This document shows, piece by piece, positions 1 to 7,033 of a stretch of DNA of 15,159 nt. Below the pieces are notes generated by a model. The model was not told where the DNA came from and did not search any database. It worked only from the letters and a program-made list of their open reading frames with translations. The position numbers were made by a program, and so were the translations under genes. Source of the stretch: Clostridia bacterium (GTDB lineage Bacteria; Bacillota; Clostridia; Oscillospirales; CAG-272); contig JAFTKV010000265.1 of the NCBI GenBank assembly GCA_017453085.1, forward strand, positions 1 through 15,159, read 5' to 3'. Every line of letters begins with the position of its first letter. Positions within the stretch are counted from its first letter, which is position 1.

Positions 1-37
1 GAGAAGGAAACTTCGGCGTTTGAGATGGTTCCTTCTC
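1..37. repeat. Inverted repeat at the left edge
   Basis: Bases 1-9 (GAGAAGGAA) are the exact reverse complement of 29-37, separated by 19 bases. On the minus strand this lies about 40 bases downstream of the argJ stop. The loop is long and no T-run is visible before the window ends, so it cannot be called a terminator. The flanking purine run on the minus strand (29-48) could also be a ribosome site for a following arg gene outside the window. I see no gene in 1-79. Confidence 0.25.
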
Positions 38-79
38 CCCCTCTCCTTGGCTAGGGTCTGCCTAAATCAAAATATGTTC

Positions 80-1306
80 TCAACTTCTGTAGTCGCCGTT
101 GATGCGAACGTATTCGTAGGTGAGATCGCAACCCCAAGCGGTGGCGTATTCTGCGCCGCTGTTCATATTCACGTCGATGTAAATGGTCTTTTGGGTGAGA
201 ATCTTCTTGGCAACATCCTCGTCGAAGGGGATGCCGCGACCGTTCACGCAGACGGGGATCGATCCCTCGCAGCTGCGGAAGGAGACGTCTACCTTGTCGG
301 GGTCCATCTCTACGCCGGCATAGCCCAGCGCGCAGAGGATACGTCCCCAGTTGGCGTCTGCGCCAAACATCGCCGCCTTCACCAGCGAGGAGCGGATCAC
401 CGATTTCGCCAGCACTTTGGCATCCTCGTGGGTGGCAACGCCCGAAACGGTGCATTCCAGCAGACGGGTTGCACCCTCTCCATCGGCGGCGATTGCCATT
501 GCCATAGAACGGCAGAGGAGGTACAGCGCGGATTTGAAGGTCTCGTAGTCTTCGCCCACGGTGTCGATGAGAGGATTCTCCGCACAGCCGGATGCGAGGA
601 CGGTGACCATATCGTTGGTGGAGGTGTCACGGTCTACGCTGACCATATTGAAGGTGTCGCTGATAGCATACTTCAGCGCCTTGTGGAGCAGCTCGGGAGT
701 GATGGCAACGTCGGTGGTGATAAAGCCCAGCATAGTCGCCATATTGGGCTCGATCATGCCGCTTCCCTTGCAGATGCCGCCCAGTGCTACCGTCTTTCCT
801 GCCAGCTCAAAGGAGTAGGAGAACTCCTTCTTCTTGGTGTCGGTGGTCATGATGGCAGTTGCCGCCGCATCGCCTGCCTCCTCGTAATTCCACAGCGCGT
901 GCTTGAGGGGACGGATGGCCGCCAGAATGGGCTCCAGAGGGAGCGGAACGCCGATAACGCCGGTAGAGGCAACGATGACGTCGTCCGCTGCGATGCCCAG
1001 CTCCTCTGCGACTGCCTTGCAGGTGGCTTCTGCCTTGTCGTAGCCATCGGAGTTGCAGGTGTTGGCGTTGCCGCTGTTGCAGATGACCGCCTGTGCGTAT
1101 CCGTTTGCAAGGTGCGCACGGGTTACGCCAACGGGTGCGGCAAAAACTTTATTCTGCGTATACACGCCTGCCGCCGCACAGGGCTTGTCGGCAACGATCA
1201 GCGCGATGTCCTTTTTGCTGGTATTCTTCCGAATGCCGCAGTGCATACCGGCGGCACGGAATCCTTTGGCGGCACATACGCCACCCTTGATCTCGGTGAG
1301 TTTCAT
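80..1306 (-). CDS. argJ: Bifunctional glutamate N-acetyltransferase / N-acetylglutamate synthase ArgJ
   Basis: ArgJ transfers the acetyl group from N-acetylornithine to glutamate, recycling it in cytoplasmic arginine synthesis. Bifunctional members also use acetyl-CoA; the sequence does not tell me which type this is. At 408 residues it is full length. The self-cleavage site is intact: KGSGMIEPNMATMLGF, with the nucleophilic threonine near residue 191, so the precursor should split into alpha and beta chains. The GNANTCN segment near 79-85 and the C-terminal AWGCDLTYEYVRINGDYRS block are typical of the family. The ATG follows AAAGGAT by about nine bases. It starts 24 bases after the argC stop, so the two are cotranscribed in the usual argC-argJ order; argB or argD probably follow outside the window. 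Confidence 0.97.
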   Translation of the reverse strand: MKLTEIKGGVCAAKGFRAAGMHCGIRKNTSKKDIALIVADKPCAAAGVYTQNKVFAAPVGVTRAHLANGYAQAVICNSGNANTCNSDGYDKAEATCKAVAEELGIAADDVIVASTGVIGVPLPLEPILAAIRPLKHALWNYEEAGDAAATAIMTTDTKKKEFSYSFELAGKTVALGGICKGSGMIEPNMATMLGFITTDVAITPELLHKALKYAISDTFNMVSVDRDTSTNDMVTVLASGCAENPLIDTVGEDYETFKSALYLLCRSMAMAIAADGEGATRLLECTVSGVATHEDAKVLAKSVIRSSLVKAAMFGADANWGRILCALGYAGVEMDPDKVDVSFRSCEGSIPVCVNGRGIPFDEDVAKKILTQKTIYIDVNMNSGAEYATAWGCDLTYEYVRINGDYRS

Positions 1307-1330
1307 GATGGTAGATCCTTTCGGGAATAA

Positions 1331-2362
1331 TCAGATTGCAGGGGGAATCATATCAATGCCCAGGGTCTCAGCAAGACCCATCCGCAGGTTCATATTCTGA
1401 ATGGCCTGTCCTGCGGCGCCCTTGAACATATTGTCGATGACGGCAGAGACGATCAGCGTGCCCGTCCGCTCGTCGGCGTGGAGGGAGATGTCGCAGTAGT
1501 TGGACATCCGCACATTCTTCACGTTGGAGTAAGAGCCAAGGGGGAGCACACGAACAAAGTGCTCGTCCTTGTAAAAGTCGCAATATGCTGCGTGGATGGC
1601 CGCCAGATCGGTCTTCATCCTGCAGTAGATGGAGGACTCGATGCCTCGGTTGATGGGAAGCAGGTGGGGGACGAAGGTGATCTGCATCGCCTTCCCTGCC
1701 AGATGAGAGAGGGTCTGCTCGATTTCGGGGGTGTGTCTGTGCACGCCTGCTTTGTAGGCGGCAAAGGCCTCGTTGGTGTCGGGATAGTGAGTGCCCTGGG
1801 TGAGCCCTCGGCCTGCGCCGGTAACGCCCGACTTGGAGTCGATAACGATGCCTGCTGTTTCAATCAGACCGCCCTTGAGTGCGGGGGCAAGTCCCAACGC
1901 AATGGAGGTGGGATAGCAGCCGGGGTTGGCGATGATCTTCTGCTGACTCACCTGCGAGCGGTGCAGCTCGGGAATGCAGTAAACCGCATCCTGATGCAAC
2001 TCGGGGCAGGAATAGGATTTCTGATACCATTTTTGGTAGTCCGCCTCATCCTCCAGACGGAAGTCTGCACCGAGATCGATGAGGAGCGCGCCCGTCTTGG
2101 CGCACTCCGCCGCAAGCGGCTCGGACAGACCGTGAGGCAAAGCGGCGAACACCACGTCGCACGCCTCTGCCATTTTAGCGGCATCGGTGAGCTCCATCTC
2201 ACACACCTTTGCCAGATTGGGGTAAACCTCGGAGATCTTCTTTCCCTCAAAGGAAACCGAGGAGATAGCGGTAAGCTCTGCCGCCGGATGAGTTAAAATC
2301 AGACGAACCAGCTCGGCACCCGCATATCCGGTCGCACCGACGATTCCTACACGAATTTTCAT
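1331..2362 (-). CDS. argC: N-acetyl-gamma-glutamyl-phosphate reductase ArgC
   Basis: ArgC reduces N-acetylglutamyl 5-phosphate to the semialdehyde with NADPH, the third step of arginine synthesis. The 343-residue protein is full length for the family. It has the N-terminal Rossmann motif GATGYAGAELVR (residues 9-20) and the catalytic cysteine in ANPGCYPTS (Cys149). Further conserved blocks are SGVTGAGRG, HRHTPEIEQ and FVPHLLPINRGI. The start is well supported: minus-strand GGAGGAGGA lies about eight bases before the ATG. It is the first gene of the arg operon here and sits behind a leader of roughly 160 bases with hairpins and an ArgR-box cluster. Confidence 0.97.
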   Translation of the reverse strand: MKIRVGIVGATGYAGAELVRLILTHPAAELTAISSVSFEGKKISEVYPNLAKVCEMELTDAAKMAEACDVVFAALPHGLSEPLAAECAKTGALLIDLGADFRLEDEADYQKWYQKSYSCPELHQDAVYCIPELHRSQVSQQKIIANPGCYPTSIALGLAPALKGGLIETAGIVIDSKSGVTGAGRGLTQGTHYPDTNEAFAAYKAGVHRHTPEIEQTLSHLAGKAMQITFVPHLLPINRGIESSIYCRMKTDLAAIHAAYCDFYKDEHFVRVLPLGSYSNVKNVRMSNYCDISLHADERTGTLIVSAVIDNMFKGAAGQAIQNMNLRMGLAETLGIDMIPPAI

Positions 2363-2376
2363 AAATATATCCTCCT

Positions 2377-2472
2377 CCGAGGCTCTGCCTCGGACTCCGC
2401 CAAAGGAACTTTTAAAAAAGTTCCTTTGGAATCTTCAAAATTTTCATATAGCGCGGCAAATACTTGCCACGC
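2377..2472 (-). other. Structured argC leader with three hairpins
   Basis: Three inverted repeats lie between promoter P1 and argC. At 2377-2393 there is a 7-bp stem CCGAGGC/GCCTCGG with a 3-base loop, overlapping the upstream edge of the argC ribosome site. At 2400-2429 there is a perfect 12-bp stem CCAAAGGAACTT/AAGTTCCTTTGG with a 6-base loop. At 2451-2472 there is an 8-bp stem with one mismatch and an ATAC loop. None is followed by a T-run on the minus strand, so these are not simple terminators. From memory, the AAAGGAACTTTT-type palindrome resembles dispersed elements in clostridial genomes, so part of this may be a repeat relic rather than a regulator. Confidence 0.5.
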
Positions 2473-2522
2473 AAATAATCCACTCGGACAAGGAATAGCC
2501 AAGGAAGCGGAAGATGATTCAT
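2412..2522 (-). CDS. Possible 36-codon leader ORF upstream of argC
   Basis: An ATG at 2520-2522 (minus) opens a 36-codon frame beginning MNHLPLPWLFLV and ending KIPKELF, with TAA at 2412-2414. The start would lie only about two bases from the transcription start predicted from P1, so the message would be leaderless. No ribosome site is visible from P1. The stop falls in the loop of the 12-bp hairpin. The peptide has three arginines, not an arginine run, so classical attenuation is not obvious. It may equally be chance coding inside a repeat relic. Confidence 0.2.
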   Translation of the reverse strand: MNHLPLPWLFLVRVDYLRGKYLPRYMKILKIPKELF

Positions 2523-2530
2523 AATAACCT

Positions 2531-2559
2531 ATTATACCGCATTTTTATTCAAAATGCAA
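2531..2559 (-). promoter_or_regulatory. argC promoter P1 (sigma-A type)
   Basis: Minus strand: TTGCAT (2554-2559), a 17-base spacer, and a perfect TATAAT (2531-2536). The predicted transcription start is near 2524, giving a leader of about 160 bases before argC. The spacer contains an ArgR-like box, as expected for an arginine-repressed promoter. Confidence 0.65.
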
Positions 2560-2603
2560 TAGGGAAAATGAATATTTATGCATAATATATGAATATTTTT
2601 TCA
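2538..2603. promoter_or_regulatory. Cluster of three ArgR/AhrC-type operator boxes
   Basis: Compared with the ARG-box core TGAATWWWWATTCA, 2569-2582 (TGAATATTTATGCA) and 2590-2603 (TGAATATTTTTTCA) each match at 13 of 14 positions. Their centres are 21 bp apart, the spacing known for paired ARG boxes. A third copy on the minus strand, 2538-2551 (TGAATAAAAATGCG), matches at 12 of 14 and fills the spacer of promoter P1. The region is AT-rich, so each match alone is modest. Number, spacing and position before argCJ together make ArgR control likely. Confidence 0.65.
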
Positions 2604-2644
2604 TTCATTCCGCAGAAACCGATCCCCCGACAGTCCAGAATCGT

Positions 2645-2673
2645 ATTATAGCACAAACCACCGCAAAATACAA
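2645..2673 (-). promoter_or_regulatory. Second minus-strand promoter P2 upstream of argC
   Basis: Minus strand: TTGTAT (2668-2673), 17 bases, TATAAT (2645-2650), with an extended -10 TGTGC directly before it. The 13-base string TTTGTGCTATAAT is identical to that in the promoter before the HU gene. A transcript from here would cross the paired ArgR boxes and P1 before reaching argC. Confidence 0.45.
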
Positions 2674-2776
2674 GATTTTCATCGTAATTTTTCTGAAAAA
2701 AAGCGCAAAATTTCAATACGGCGATATCATTTTTCCAAACCGCCGTCATGGAATCCACGAAAGGTATGGTCATACG

Positions 2777-3565
2777 ATGAAACACTCTCAAAAAGGAGTT
2801 CTCTGCCTCGTGTTGGCACTGATCGGCGGTCTGCTGTCTCCCGCACGGATCTATGCCGCAGGCGATACCACTCCCTATAATTGGTACTGCAAAAACAACA
2901 GTACCCACACTCCGCCGGTGCTGGACAGCGAACAACGGTGGATAGAGGACTACGACGCTTACTATCTGGACCGCTCGATAAATAAAAATGACAAGGTCAT
3001 CTATCTCACCTTCGACGCCGGCTATGAAAACGGTAACGTGGAGAAGATTCTGGACGAACTGCACAAGCACAACGCGCCCGGTGCCTTCTTCATTTTAGAT
3101 AATCTCATCACTCGTGCCCCCGAGCTGGTGAAGCGGATGCAGGCAGAGGGGCATCTGGTCTGCAACCACACGAAACGGCATCCCGACATGACCAAGATCA
3201 GCGACCGAAAAGCCTTCGCCGAGCAGCTGACCACGCTGGCGGAGCATTACAAGGAGCTGACCGGCTGTGAGATGCCCAAGATCTACCGTCCCCCCGAAGG
3301 GCGGTATTCGAAGCAAAATCTGGAGTATGCAAAATCCATGGGCTATAAGACCGTCTTCTGGTCCTTCGCCTACGCCGATTGGGACAACAACCGTCAGATG
3401 AGCGAGGAGGCGGCACTGCAGAAGATCCTCTCCCACACCCACAACGGCGAGATCATGCTGCTGCATCCCACCTCCGCCACCAATGCGGCGATCATGGATC
3501 GCCTGCTGACCGCTCTGGAGGAGGAAGGCTACCGCTTCGGTAAGCTGACCGAGCTGTGGGACTGA
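2777..3565 (+). CDS. pdaA: PdaA-type polysaccharide deacetylase (delta-lactam-biosynthetic de-N-acetylase)
   Basis: This secreted CE4/NodB-domain enzyme most resembles B. subtilis PdaA, which de-N-acetylates muramic acid so that muramic delta-lactam can form in the spore cortex. Residues 1-28 form a signal peptide (charged start, hydrophobic core, AYA-like cleavage site ending IYAA). Motif 1 is LTFDAGYENG with Asp80; the PdaA-like FDAG/FDNG form replaces the usual FDDG. The metal-binding HxxxH is in CNHTKRHPDM (His131, His135), followed by RPPEGRYS and LLHPTSATNA. At 262 residues it has the PdaA length. The ribosome site is weak (AAAGG about 12 bases before the ATG). A downstream deacetylase overlaps its stop. 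It implies a spore-forming ancestry. Confidence 0.9.
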   Translation: MKHSQKGVLCLVLALIGGLLSPARIYAAGDTTPYNWYCKNNSTHTPPVLDSEQRWIEDYDAYYLDRSINKNDKVIYLTFDAGYENGNVEKILDELHKHNAPGAFFILDNLITRAPELVKRMQAEGHLVCNHTKRHPDMTKISDRKAFAEQLTTLAEHYKELTGCEMPKIYRPPEGRYSKQNLEYAKSMGYKTVFWSFAYADWDNNRQMSEEAALQKILSHTHNGEIMLLHPTSATNAAIMDRLLTALEEEGYRFGKLTELWD

Positions 3566-4236
3566 TCGGACGAAGGATCTGCGCGCTCCTGCTGGCGGTT
3601 CTCCTGCCGGGGCTGATGCTGCCGACGGGCGGCACAGTACCGATCACGGCTAAGGAAAACGGCGGTGCCAAGCGGATCGCCCTCACCTTCGATGACGGGC
3701 CTTCCGACCGATATACCGCCGAAATATTGGACATTTTGCAGGAATACGACGTAAAAGCCACCTTTTTTATCGTGGGTGTCAATGCAGAAAAATCCCCCGA
3801 TCTGCTTCGGCGGATCGTGCGGGAGGGACACGAGATCGGCAATCACACCTACTCGCACCCTCATCTGCAGAAGATGGACGCCTCCACGCTGGCAGCCGAG
3901 CTTGCCCGCACCGATGCGCTGATCCGTGATCTCACTGGCATCTCCCCTACCTTATTCCGTCCGCCCGAGGGAGTGGTCACCACCTCGGTGAAGGCGGCGG
4001 CTATGGACGGCGGTTACCGTCTGGTGCTCTGGAGCATCGACACCCGCGACTGGGCGCTGAATCCGGTGTCCAACATTTTGCGGGCTGTACAGCGGGAGGC
4101 GTCGGACGGGGACATCATCCTCTTCCACGACTGGGTGGCAGGGAACAGCCACACGCCCGCCGCCCTGCGGCAGGTAATCCCATGGCTGCTGGTAGAGGGA
4201 TACGAATTCGTAACTGCCGGACAACTCTCAACCTAA
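3556..4236 (+). CDS. Secreted NodB-domain polysaccharide deacetylase
   Basis: A second CE4 deacetylase, probably acting on peptidoglycan or another amino-sugar polymer outside the membrane. The GTG start overlaps the last 10 bases of the upstream deacetylase in another frame. I chose it because it gives a complete signal peptide (GRR, then a long hydrophobic stretch to about residue 29); no good ribosome site precedes it, so translational coupling is likely. Catalytic motifs are intact: LTFDDGPS (Asp46, Asp47), GNHTYSHPH (His97, His101), RPPEG and ILFHDW. The 226-residue protein is mostly the catalytic domain, with no binding repeats. It differs from its neighbour in motif 1, so the pair is not a recent duplication. 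The closest known type (PgdA- or PdaB-like) cannot be settled by eye. Confidence 0.88.
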   Translation: MGLIGRRICALLLAVLLPGLMLPTGGTVPITAKENGGAKRIALTFDDGPSDRYTAEILDILQEYDVKATFFIVGVNAEKSPDLLRRIVREGHEIGNHTYSHPHLQKMDASTLAAELARTDALIRDLTGISPTLFRPPEGVVTTSVKAAAMDGGYRLVLWSIDTRDWALNPVSNILRAVQREASDGDIILFHDWVAGNSHTPAALRQVIPWLLVEGYEFVTAGQLST

Positions 4237-4269
4237 AAAAATCACCCGATGCATCCGCATCGGGTGATT
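4235..4269 (-). terminator. Rho-independent terminator of the permease gene
   Basis: A perfect 13-bp stem AATCACCCGATGC/GCATCGGGTGATT (4240-4252 and 4257-4269) with the loop ATCC. On the minus strand it is followed by a seven-T run, two of whose bases lie in the stem, making it a strong terminator for the permease that ends at 4278. On the plus strand it lies three bases after the deacetylase stop but only weak T-content follows, so it may act less well in that direction. Confidence 0.9.
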
Positions 4270-4277
4270 GGTTCAAT

Positions 4278-5705
4278 TTACATCGTAACGAAGATAAACT
4301 TCAGCACGAACAGGATCGAAATGATAGTGATCGGAATATCCTTCTTGGTGTACTTACCGGTGAAGAGGGCAATCAGCGTATAAGCGATCGCGCCGATACC
4401 GATACCGTTGGAGATGGAGTAGGTGAGGGGCATCATGATCAGCGCCAGGAATGCGGGGACGGAGGAGCGCAAATCGTCCATATCGACCTTCGCAAAGCCC
4501 TTCATCATCAGAACGCCCACGTAGATCAGCGCAGGAGCGGTTGCACAGGCAGGAACCACCGATGCCAAGGGAGACAGGAAGAGGCAGATCGCAAAGCAGA
4601 TAGCGGTGACCAACGAGGTCAGACCGGTTCTGCCGCCGGCGCCAACGCCTGCTGCAGACTCAACGAAGGTAGTACAGGTGGAGGTACCGCAGACTGCACC
4701 GGTAACCGTTGCAACCGAGTCACAGGTCATGCACTTGTCTACGTTGATGGGGTCGCCGTTGTCATCCAGCAGATTTGCCTGGGAAGCGGTGCCGTAGAGG
4801 GTACCGATGGTGTCAAACATATCCACCAGACAGAAGGTAACGATCAGCATAACCGCAGACAGCACGCCGCCGATCACGGGGCCGGTGAAGGCATCCTTCC
4901 AGGACTGTGCCTGGAACACGCCGGTGATGCCGATCTGACCAAAGTCCTTGAAGGACTGGCCGATCTGGCTCATATCAAGAGAAGGAACCGTCCAAGTGCA
5001 CAGATAGTACAGGACGGAAATGCCTGCGATGCTGATCAGCACTGCGCCCTTTACGCGGAACTTTTCCAGAACTGCGATGGTCAAAAAGCCCAGCAGAGCC
5101 AGCAGAGCGGGCAGAGCCAGTTCCATAAATTTGCCGCTTTCCAGCGCACCGTGAATATCTACGAACTGTACCAGCGTGTACTGGTTACTCTGAATGATGC
5201 CTACGTTCTGGAAGCCCAGGAAAGCGATAAACAGACCGATACCTGCAGAGATTGCCTTCTTCAGACAATCGGGCAACGCTTTTGCAATGTAGGTTCGCAG
5301 ACCGGTGAGCGAAAGGATCATAAAGACCAAACCGGACACCAGAATGATGACCAGACCTGCCTGATAGCCGTCCACTACGTCACTGCCGCTAAGCATTGCG
5401 GGAAGAACAAAGGAAACGAAGAAGAAGGAATTCAGACCCATGCCGCATGCCTGCGCAAAAGGCATTTTCGCATAGAACGCCATCAGCAGAGTGCCGATTA
5501 CGGCAACCAGCAGCGACGCAATGTAAACCGCATTCCAAATGCTCTGGAACGCAGGGTCAGCGCCGGGCTCCATGTGCATAAAGCCGACGATCTGGTTAGG
5601 GTTGACGACTACGATATACGCCATAGCAAAGAAGGTAGTCAGACCCGCGATGATCTCGGTACGGATATTGGAGCCCCGCTCCTTGATCTTGAAAAACTTG
5701 TCCAT
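4278..5705 (-). CDS. NCS2-family nucleobase permease, AzgA/PbuG-type
   Basis: A membrane transporter of the NCS2 family, AzgA-like branch, which takes up adenine, guanine or hypoxanthine with protons. The 475-residue protein has the expected length and many hydrophobic segments. The N-terminus (RTEIIAGLTTFFAMAYIVVV), GMGLNSFFF, DMFDTIGTLYG and the GTSTCTTFVESAAGVGAGGR segment are characteristic of this branch and hold the substrate-binding positions known for the family. The start is supported by minus-strand GAGGAGA before the ATG. It stands alone, with its own promoter (5767-5795) and terminator. The short leader of about 55 bases leaves no room for a purine riboswitch. Which purine it prefers cannot be told from the sequence. 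Confidence 0.93.
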   Translation of the reverse strand: MDKFFKIKERGSNIRTEIIAGLTTFFAMAYIVVVNPNQIVGFMHMEPGADPAFQSIWNAVYIASLLVAVIGTLLMAFYAKMPFAQACGMGLNSFFFVSFVLPAMLSGSDVVDGYQAGLVIILVSGLVFMILSLTGLRTYIAKALPDCLKKAISAGIGLFIAFLGFQNVGIIQSNQYTLVQFVDIHGALESGKFMELALPALLALLGFLTIAVLEKFRVKGAVLISIAGISVLYYLCTWTVPSLDMSQIGQSFKDFGQIGITGVFQAQSWKDAFTGPVIGGVLSAVMLIVTFCLVDMFDTIGTLYGTASQANLLDDNGDPINVDKCMTCDSVATVTGAVCGTSTCTTFVESAAGVGAGGRTGLTSLVTAICFAICLFLSPLASVVPACATAPALIYVGVLMMKGFAKVDMDDLRSSVPAFLALIMMPLTYSISNGIGIGAIAYTLIALFTGKYTKKDIPITIISILFVLKFIFVTM

Positions 5706-5766
5706 ACAGTTTCTCTCCTCAAAAAATCATTTTCCTGAAGCCACGCGCTTCGAGGAAGTTATTCTT

Positions 5767-5795
5767 ATTATAACAGATAAGCCGATGCTTTGCAA
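5767..5795 (-). promoter_or_regulatory. Promoter of the permease gene
   Basis: Minus strand: TTGCAA (5790-5795), a 17-base spacer and perfect TATAAT (5767-5772). The expected transcription start is near 5760, about 55 bases before the ATG. Confidence 0.75.
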
Positions 5796-5897
5796 CAGTT
5801 TTTTACAAATTATACAATTTTTATTCACTTTTTCGTCGCAGGGGCAATAGCTTTGAACCACCCTCGGTAGAGGAGGACTTGCTTCTCCCGTCCGTGC

Positions 5898-6113
5898 GGT
5901 CTGCACCGAGGTGACGGTTGGCTCGGATTGTTCGATGCCGCCTGCGGCGGCGCGGCAGGAGCAAGCCCCTGCCCTACGGTGAAAACGGGGAACGGTCTGC
6001 ACCGAGGTGACGGTTGGTGCGGATTGTTCGATGCCGCCTGCGGCGGCGCGGCAGGAGCAAGCCCCTGCCCTACGGCGAAAACGGGGAACGGTCTGCACCA
6101 AGGTGACGGTTGG
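5898..6113. repeat. Tandem repeat, 96-bp unit, two full copies plus a partial
   Basis: Unit 1 is 5898-5993, unit 2 is 5994-6089; by eye they differ at three positions. A third, partial copy covers 24 bases from 6090 with one mismatch, then decays. Each unit starts GGTCTGCACC and contains two hairpins: GCCGCC-TGC-GGCGGC and an imperfect GGCAGG...CCTGCC around the string GAGCAAGCCC. The unit is far richer in G+C than the flanking promoters. It resembles dispersed palindromic intergenic elements that I recall from gut clostridia, though I cannot name a family. Confidence 0.9.
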
Positions 6114-6148
6114 AGAGAATCGTTCGCACCAACCCTACCGCTCCGCAG

Positions 6149-6184
6149 AAACGAAAGCACCGCCCGAGGGCGGTACTTTCGTTT
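6149..6184 (-). terminator. Hairpin terminator after the small membrane-protein gene
   Basis: An inverted repeat with arms AAACGAAAG/CTTTCGTTT, one C-A mismatch, then ACCGCCC/GGGCGGT around a two-base centre. It begins two bases past the stop codon of the minus-strand gene ending at 6187. The outer arms supply short T-runs on both sides, so it may work in either direction. No long T-tract follows on the minus strand. Confidence 0.7.
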
Positions 6185-6186
6185 CA

Positions 6187-6801
6187 TTATCTGCTGGTCT
6201 CGCGCATGACGATGGCGGAGCTGTTGTAATACTTCAGTGCCTTCAGCGACTGCGTAGTTGCCTGGAAGAAGACGATGGTCTTCTTGCCGTCCTCTGCGGT
6301 GTGCAGCGCAAAATAGAGGTCGTAGCAATCCATAGAAGGAACTGCTTCCACCCGCTCGTCTGCGGCAAAGCCATCCGCCTCAGCACGGTAGTCCTCGTCG
6401 TAGGGAGCGATCAGGGAAAGATCCTTCACCTTGGTTTCGAAGAGCTTGACCTTTTTCTTGCCGCCCATGACCTTTTCCACGGTCAGGACGCTGGCGTCTA
6501 CGGTGAAGCTGTACTCGATGGAAACTGCGGGCCAAGTGAAGAAGTAAAGCATCCACGCGGCGGTGGGAGCCAATGCAAACAGCGGAATGGCGATAATGCC
6601 CAGCTGCGTTGCGTTATTGAAAAGGATTACCGCAATCAAAATCAGCACGAAAGCGCCCAGATAGCTGAGAAGCATCAGCATTCTCTGCATCTTGTACTGA
6701 CCCTCTACCTTTTTCTCTACTACGTACTCGGCGTAATTGCTGCTGCCGTATGCGTCGTCCGCACGGGCAACGATGTCGTCACGAACCTGTTTTTTTGCCA
6801 T
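6187..6801 (-). CDS. Small membrane protein of unknown function, two predicted helices
   Basis: A 204-residue protein I cannot assign with confidence. Residues 1-40 are charged and cytoplasmic-looking. Two hydrophobic segments follow (about 42-61 and 68-90), then a soluble domain of about 110 residues that looks beta-rich, with a Lys-rich stretch (GGKKKVKLFETKVKD) near the middle. The layout, two helices then a PH-like or YdbS-like soluble part, is common in small clostridial DUF proteins; DUF6106 is one possibility I cannot verify. The start is supported by AGGAGA eight bases before the ATG. It is monocistronic with a downstream hairpin. I did not find a clean promoter: TTGCAA at 6862-6867 and TATGAT at 6844-6849 are spaced too closely. 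Confidence 0.8.
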   Translation of the reverse strand: MAKKQVRDDIVARADDAYGSSNYAEYVVEKKVEGQYKMQRMLMLLSYLGAFVLILIAVILFNNATQLGIIAIPLFALAPTAAWMLYFFTWPAVSIEYSFTVDASVLTVEKVMGGKKKVKLFETKVKDLSLIAPYDEDYRAEADGFAADERVEAVPSMDCYDLYFALHTAEDGKKTIVFFQATTQSLKALKYYNSSAIVMRETSR

Positions 6802-6951
6802 GATTATTCTCCTGTTCGGTAAAATATACTCTTTTTATAGTTTATCATAGATTTCACCCTTTTGCAATAGGAAAACGGGATTTTTGCGGGGATTTTTTTT
6901 GCATCGTCGGTTTGAACAAAAAAACATTGAAATATTGTGAAATCTGCTGTA

Positions 6952-6980
6952 TTGACAGCGGGCTTTGATTCTGATATAAT
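6952..6980 (+). promoter_or_regulatory. Consensus sigma-A promoter of the lipoprotein pair
   Basis: TTGACA (6952-6957), exactly 17 bases, TATAAT (6975-6980), plus a TG extension at 6972-6973. Both hexamers are perfect matches to the vegetative consensus. The expected start is near 6987, about 45 bases before the first lipoprotein. Confidence 0.9.
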
Positions 6981-7033
6981 AGAAATGGAGATTATTAACT
7001 CTGTTTCCAATCCCATTTCAGGAGGTATGCCCC

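Larger units (their letters stand above)
2363..2776. other. Divergent intergenic region between argC and pdaA
   Basis: These 414 bases separate the minus-strand arg operon from the plus-strand deacetylases. The left half holds the argC leader and promoter P1; the middle (2560-2680) is AT-rich and holds the ArgR-like boxes and P2. For the plus-strand gene I found no convincing -35/-10 pair; TATCAT at 2725-2730 lacks a good -35. No RNA gene is recognisable. Confidence 0.6.
5706..6186. other. Gene-free region between the permease and a membrane-protein gene
   Basis: This holds the permease promoter on the right of its start, a stretch of unassigned sequence to 5897, the 96-bp tandem repeat (5898-6113), and a terminator hairpin (6149-6184). 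Open frames across it exist in several phases only because the repeat unit is 96 bases, a multiple of three. Their translations are low-complexity Ala/Gly/Pro-rich, so I call no gene here. Confidence 0.7.

Noticed and set aside
20..1330. Long plus-strand open frame of 436 codons
   Set aside because: It lies wholly antisense to argJ, whose family motifs are unmistakable, and it has no recognisable domain. It is a codon-bias shadow.
2363..2530. T-box leader before argC
   Set aside because: No conserved T-box sequence (of the GGGTGGNACC type) and no terminator with a T-run were found in the minus-strand leader.
2766..2780. Five-codon ORF ATG GTC ATA CGA TGA overlapping the pdaA start
   Set aside because: A coupling ORF is possible, but the AAAGG element is too close to its ATG to serve as a ribosome site, and it is short enough to be chance.
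4182..5738. 518-codon plus-strand open frame
   Set aside because: Antisense to the NCS2 permease and rich in Gln, His and Asp, typical of a mirror frame of a hydrophobic membrane protein.
5706..5766. Purine riboswitch before the permease
   Set aside because: The leader from the predicted start is only about 55 bases and shows none of the conserved three-way-junction sequence.
5898..6113. Possible CRISPR array
   Set aside because: The units are directly adjacent 96-bp copies with no unique spacers, and no cas gene is present.
5727..6328. Frames on both strands across the 96-bp repeat
   Set aside because: They stay open only because the repeat is a multiple of three; translations are repetitive and cross a promoter and a terminator.
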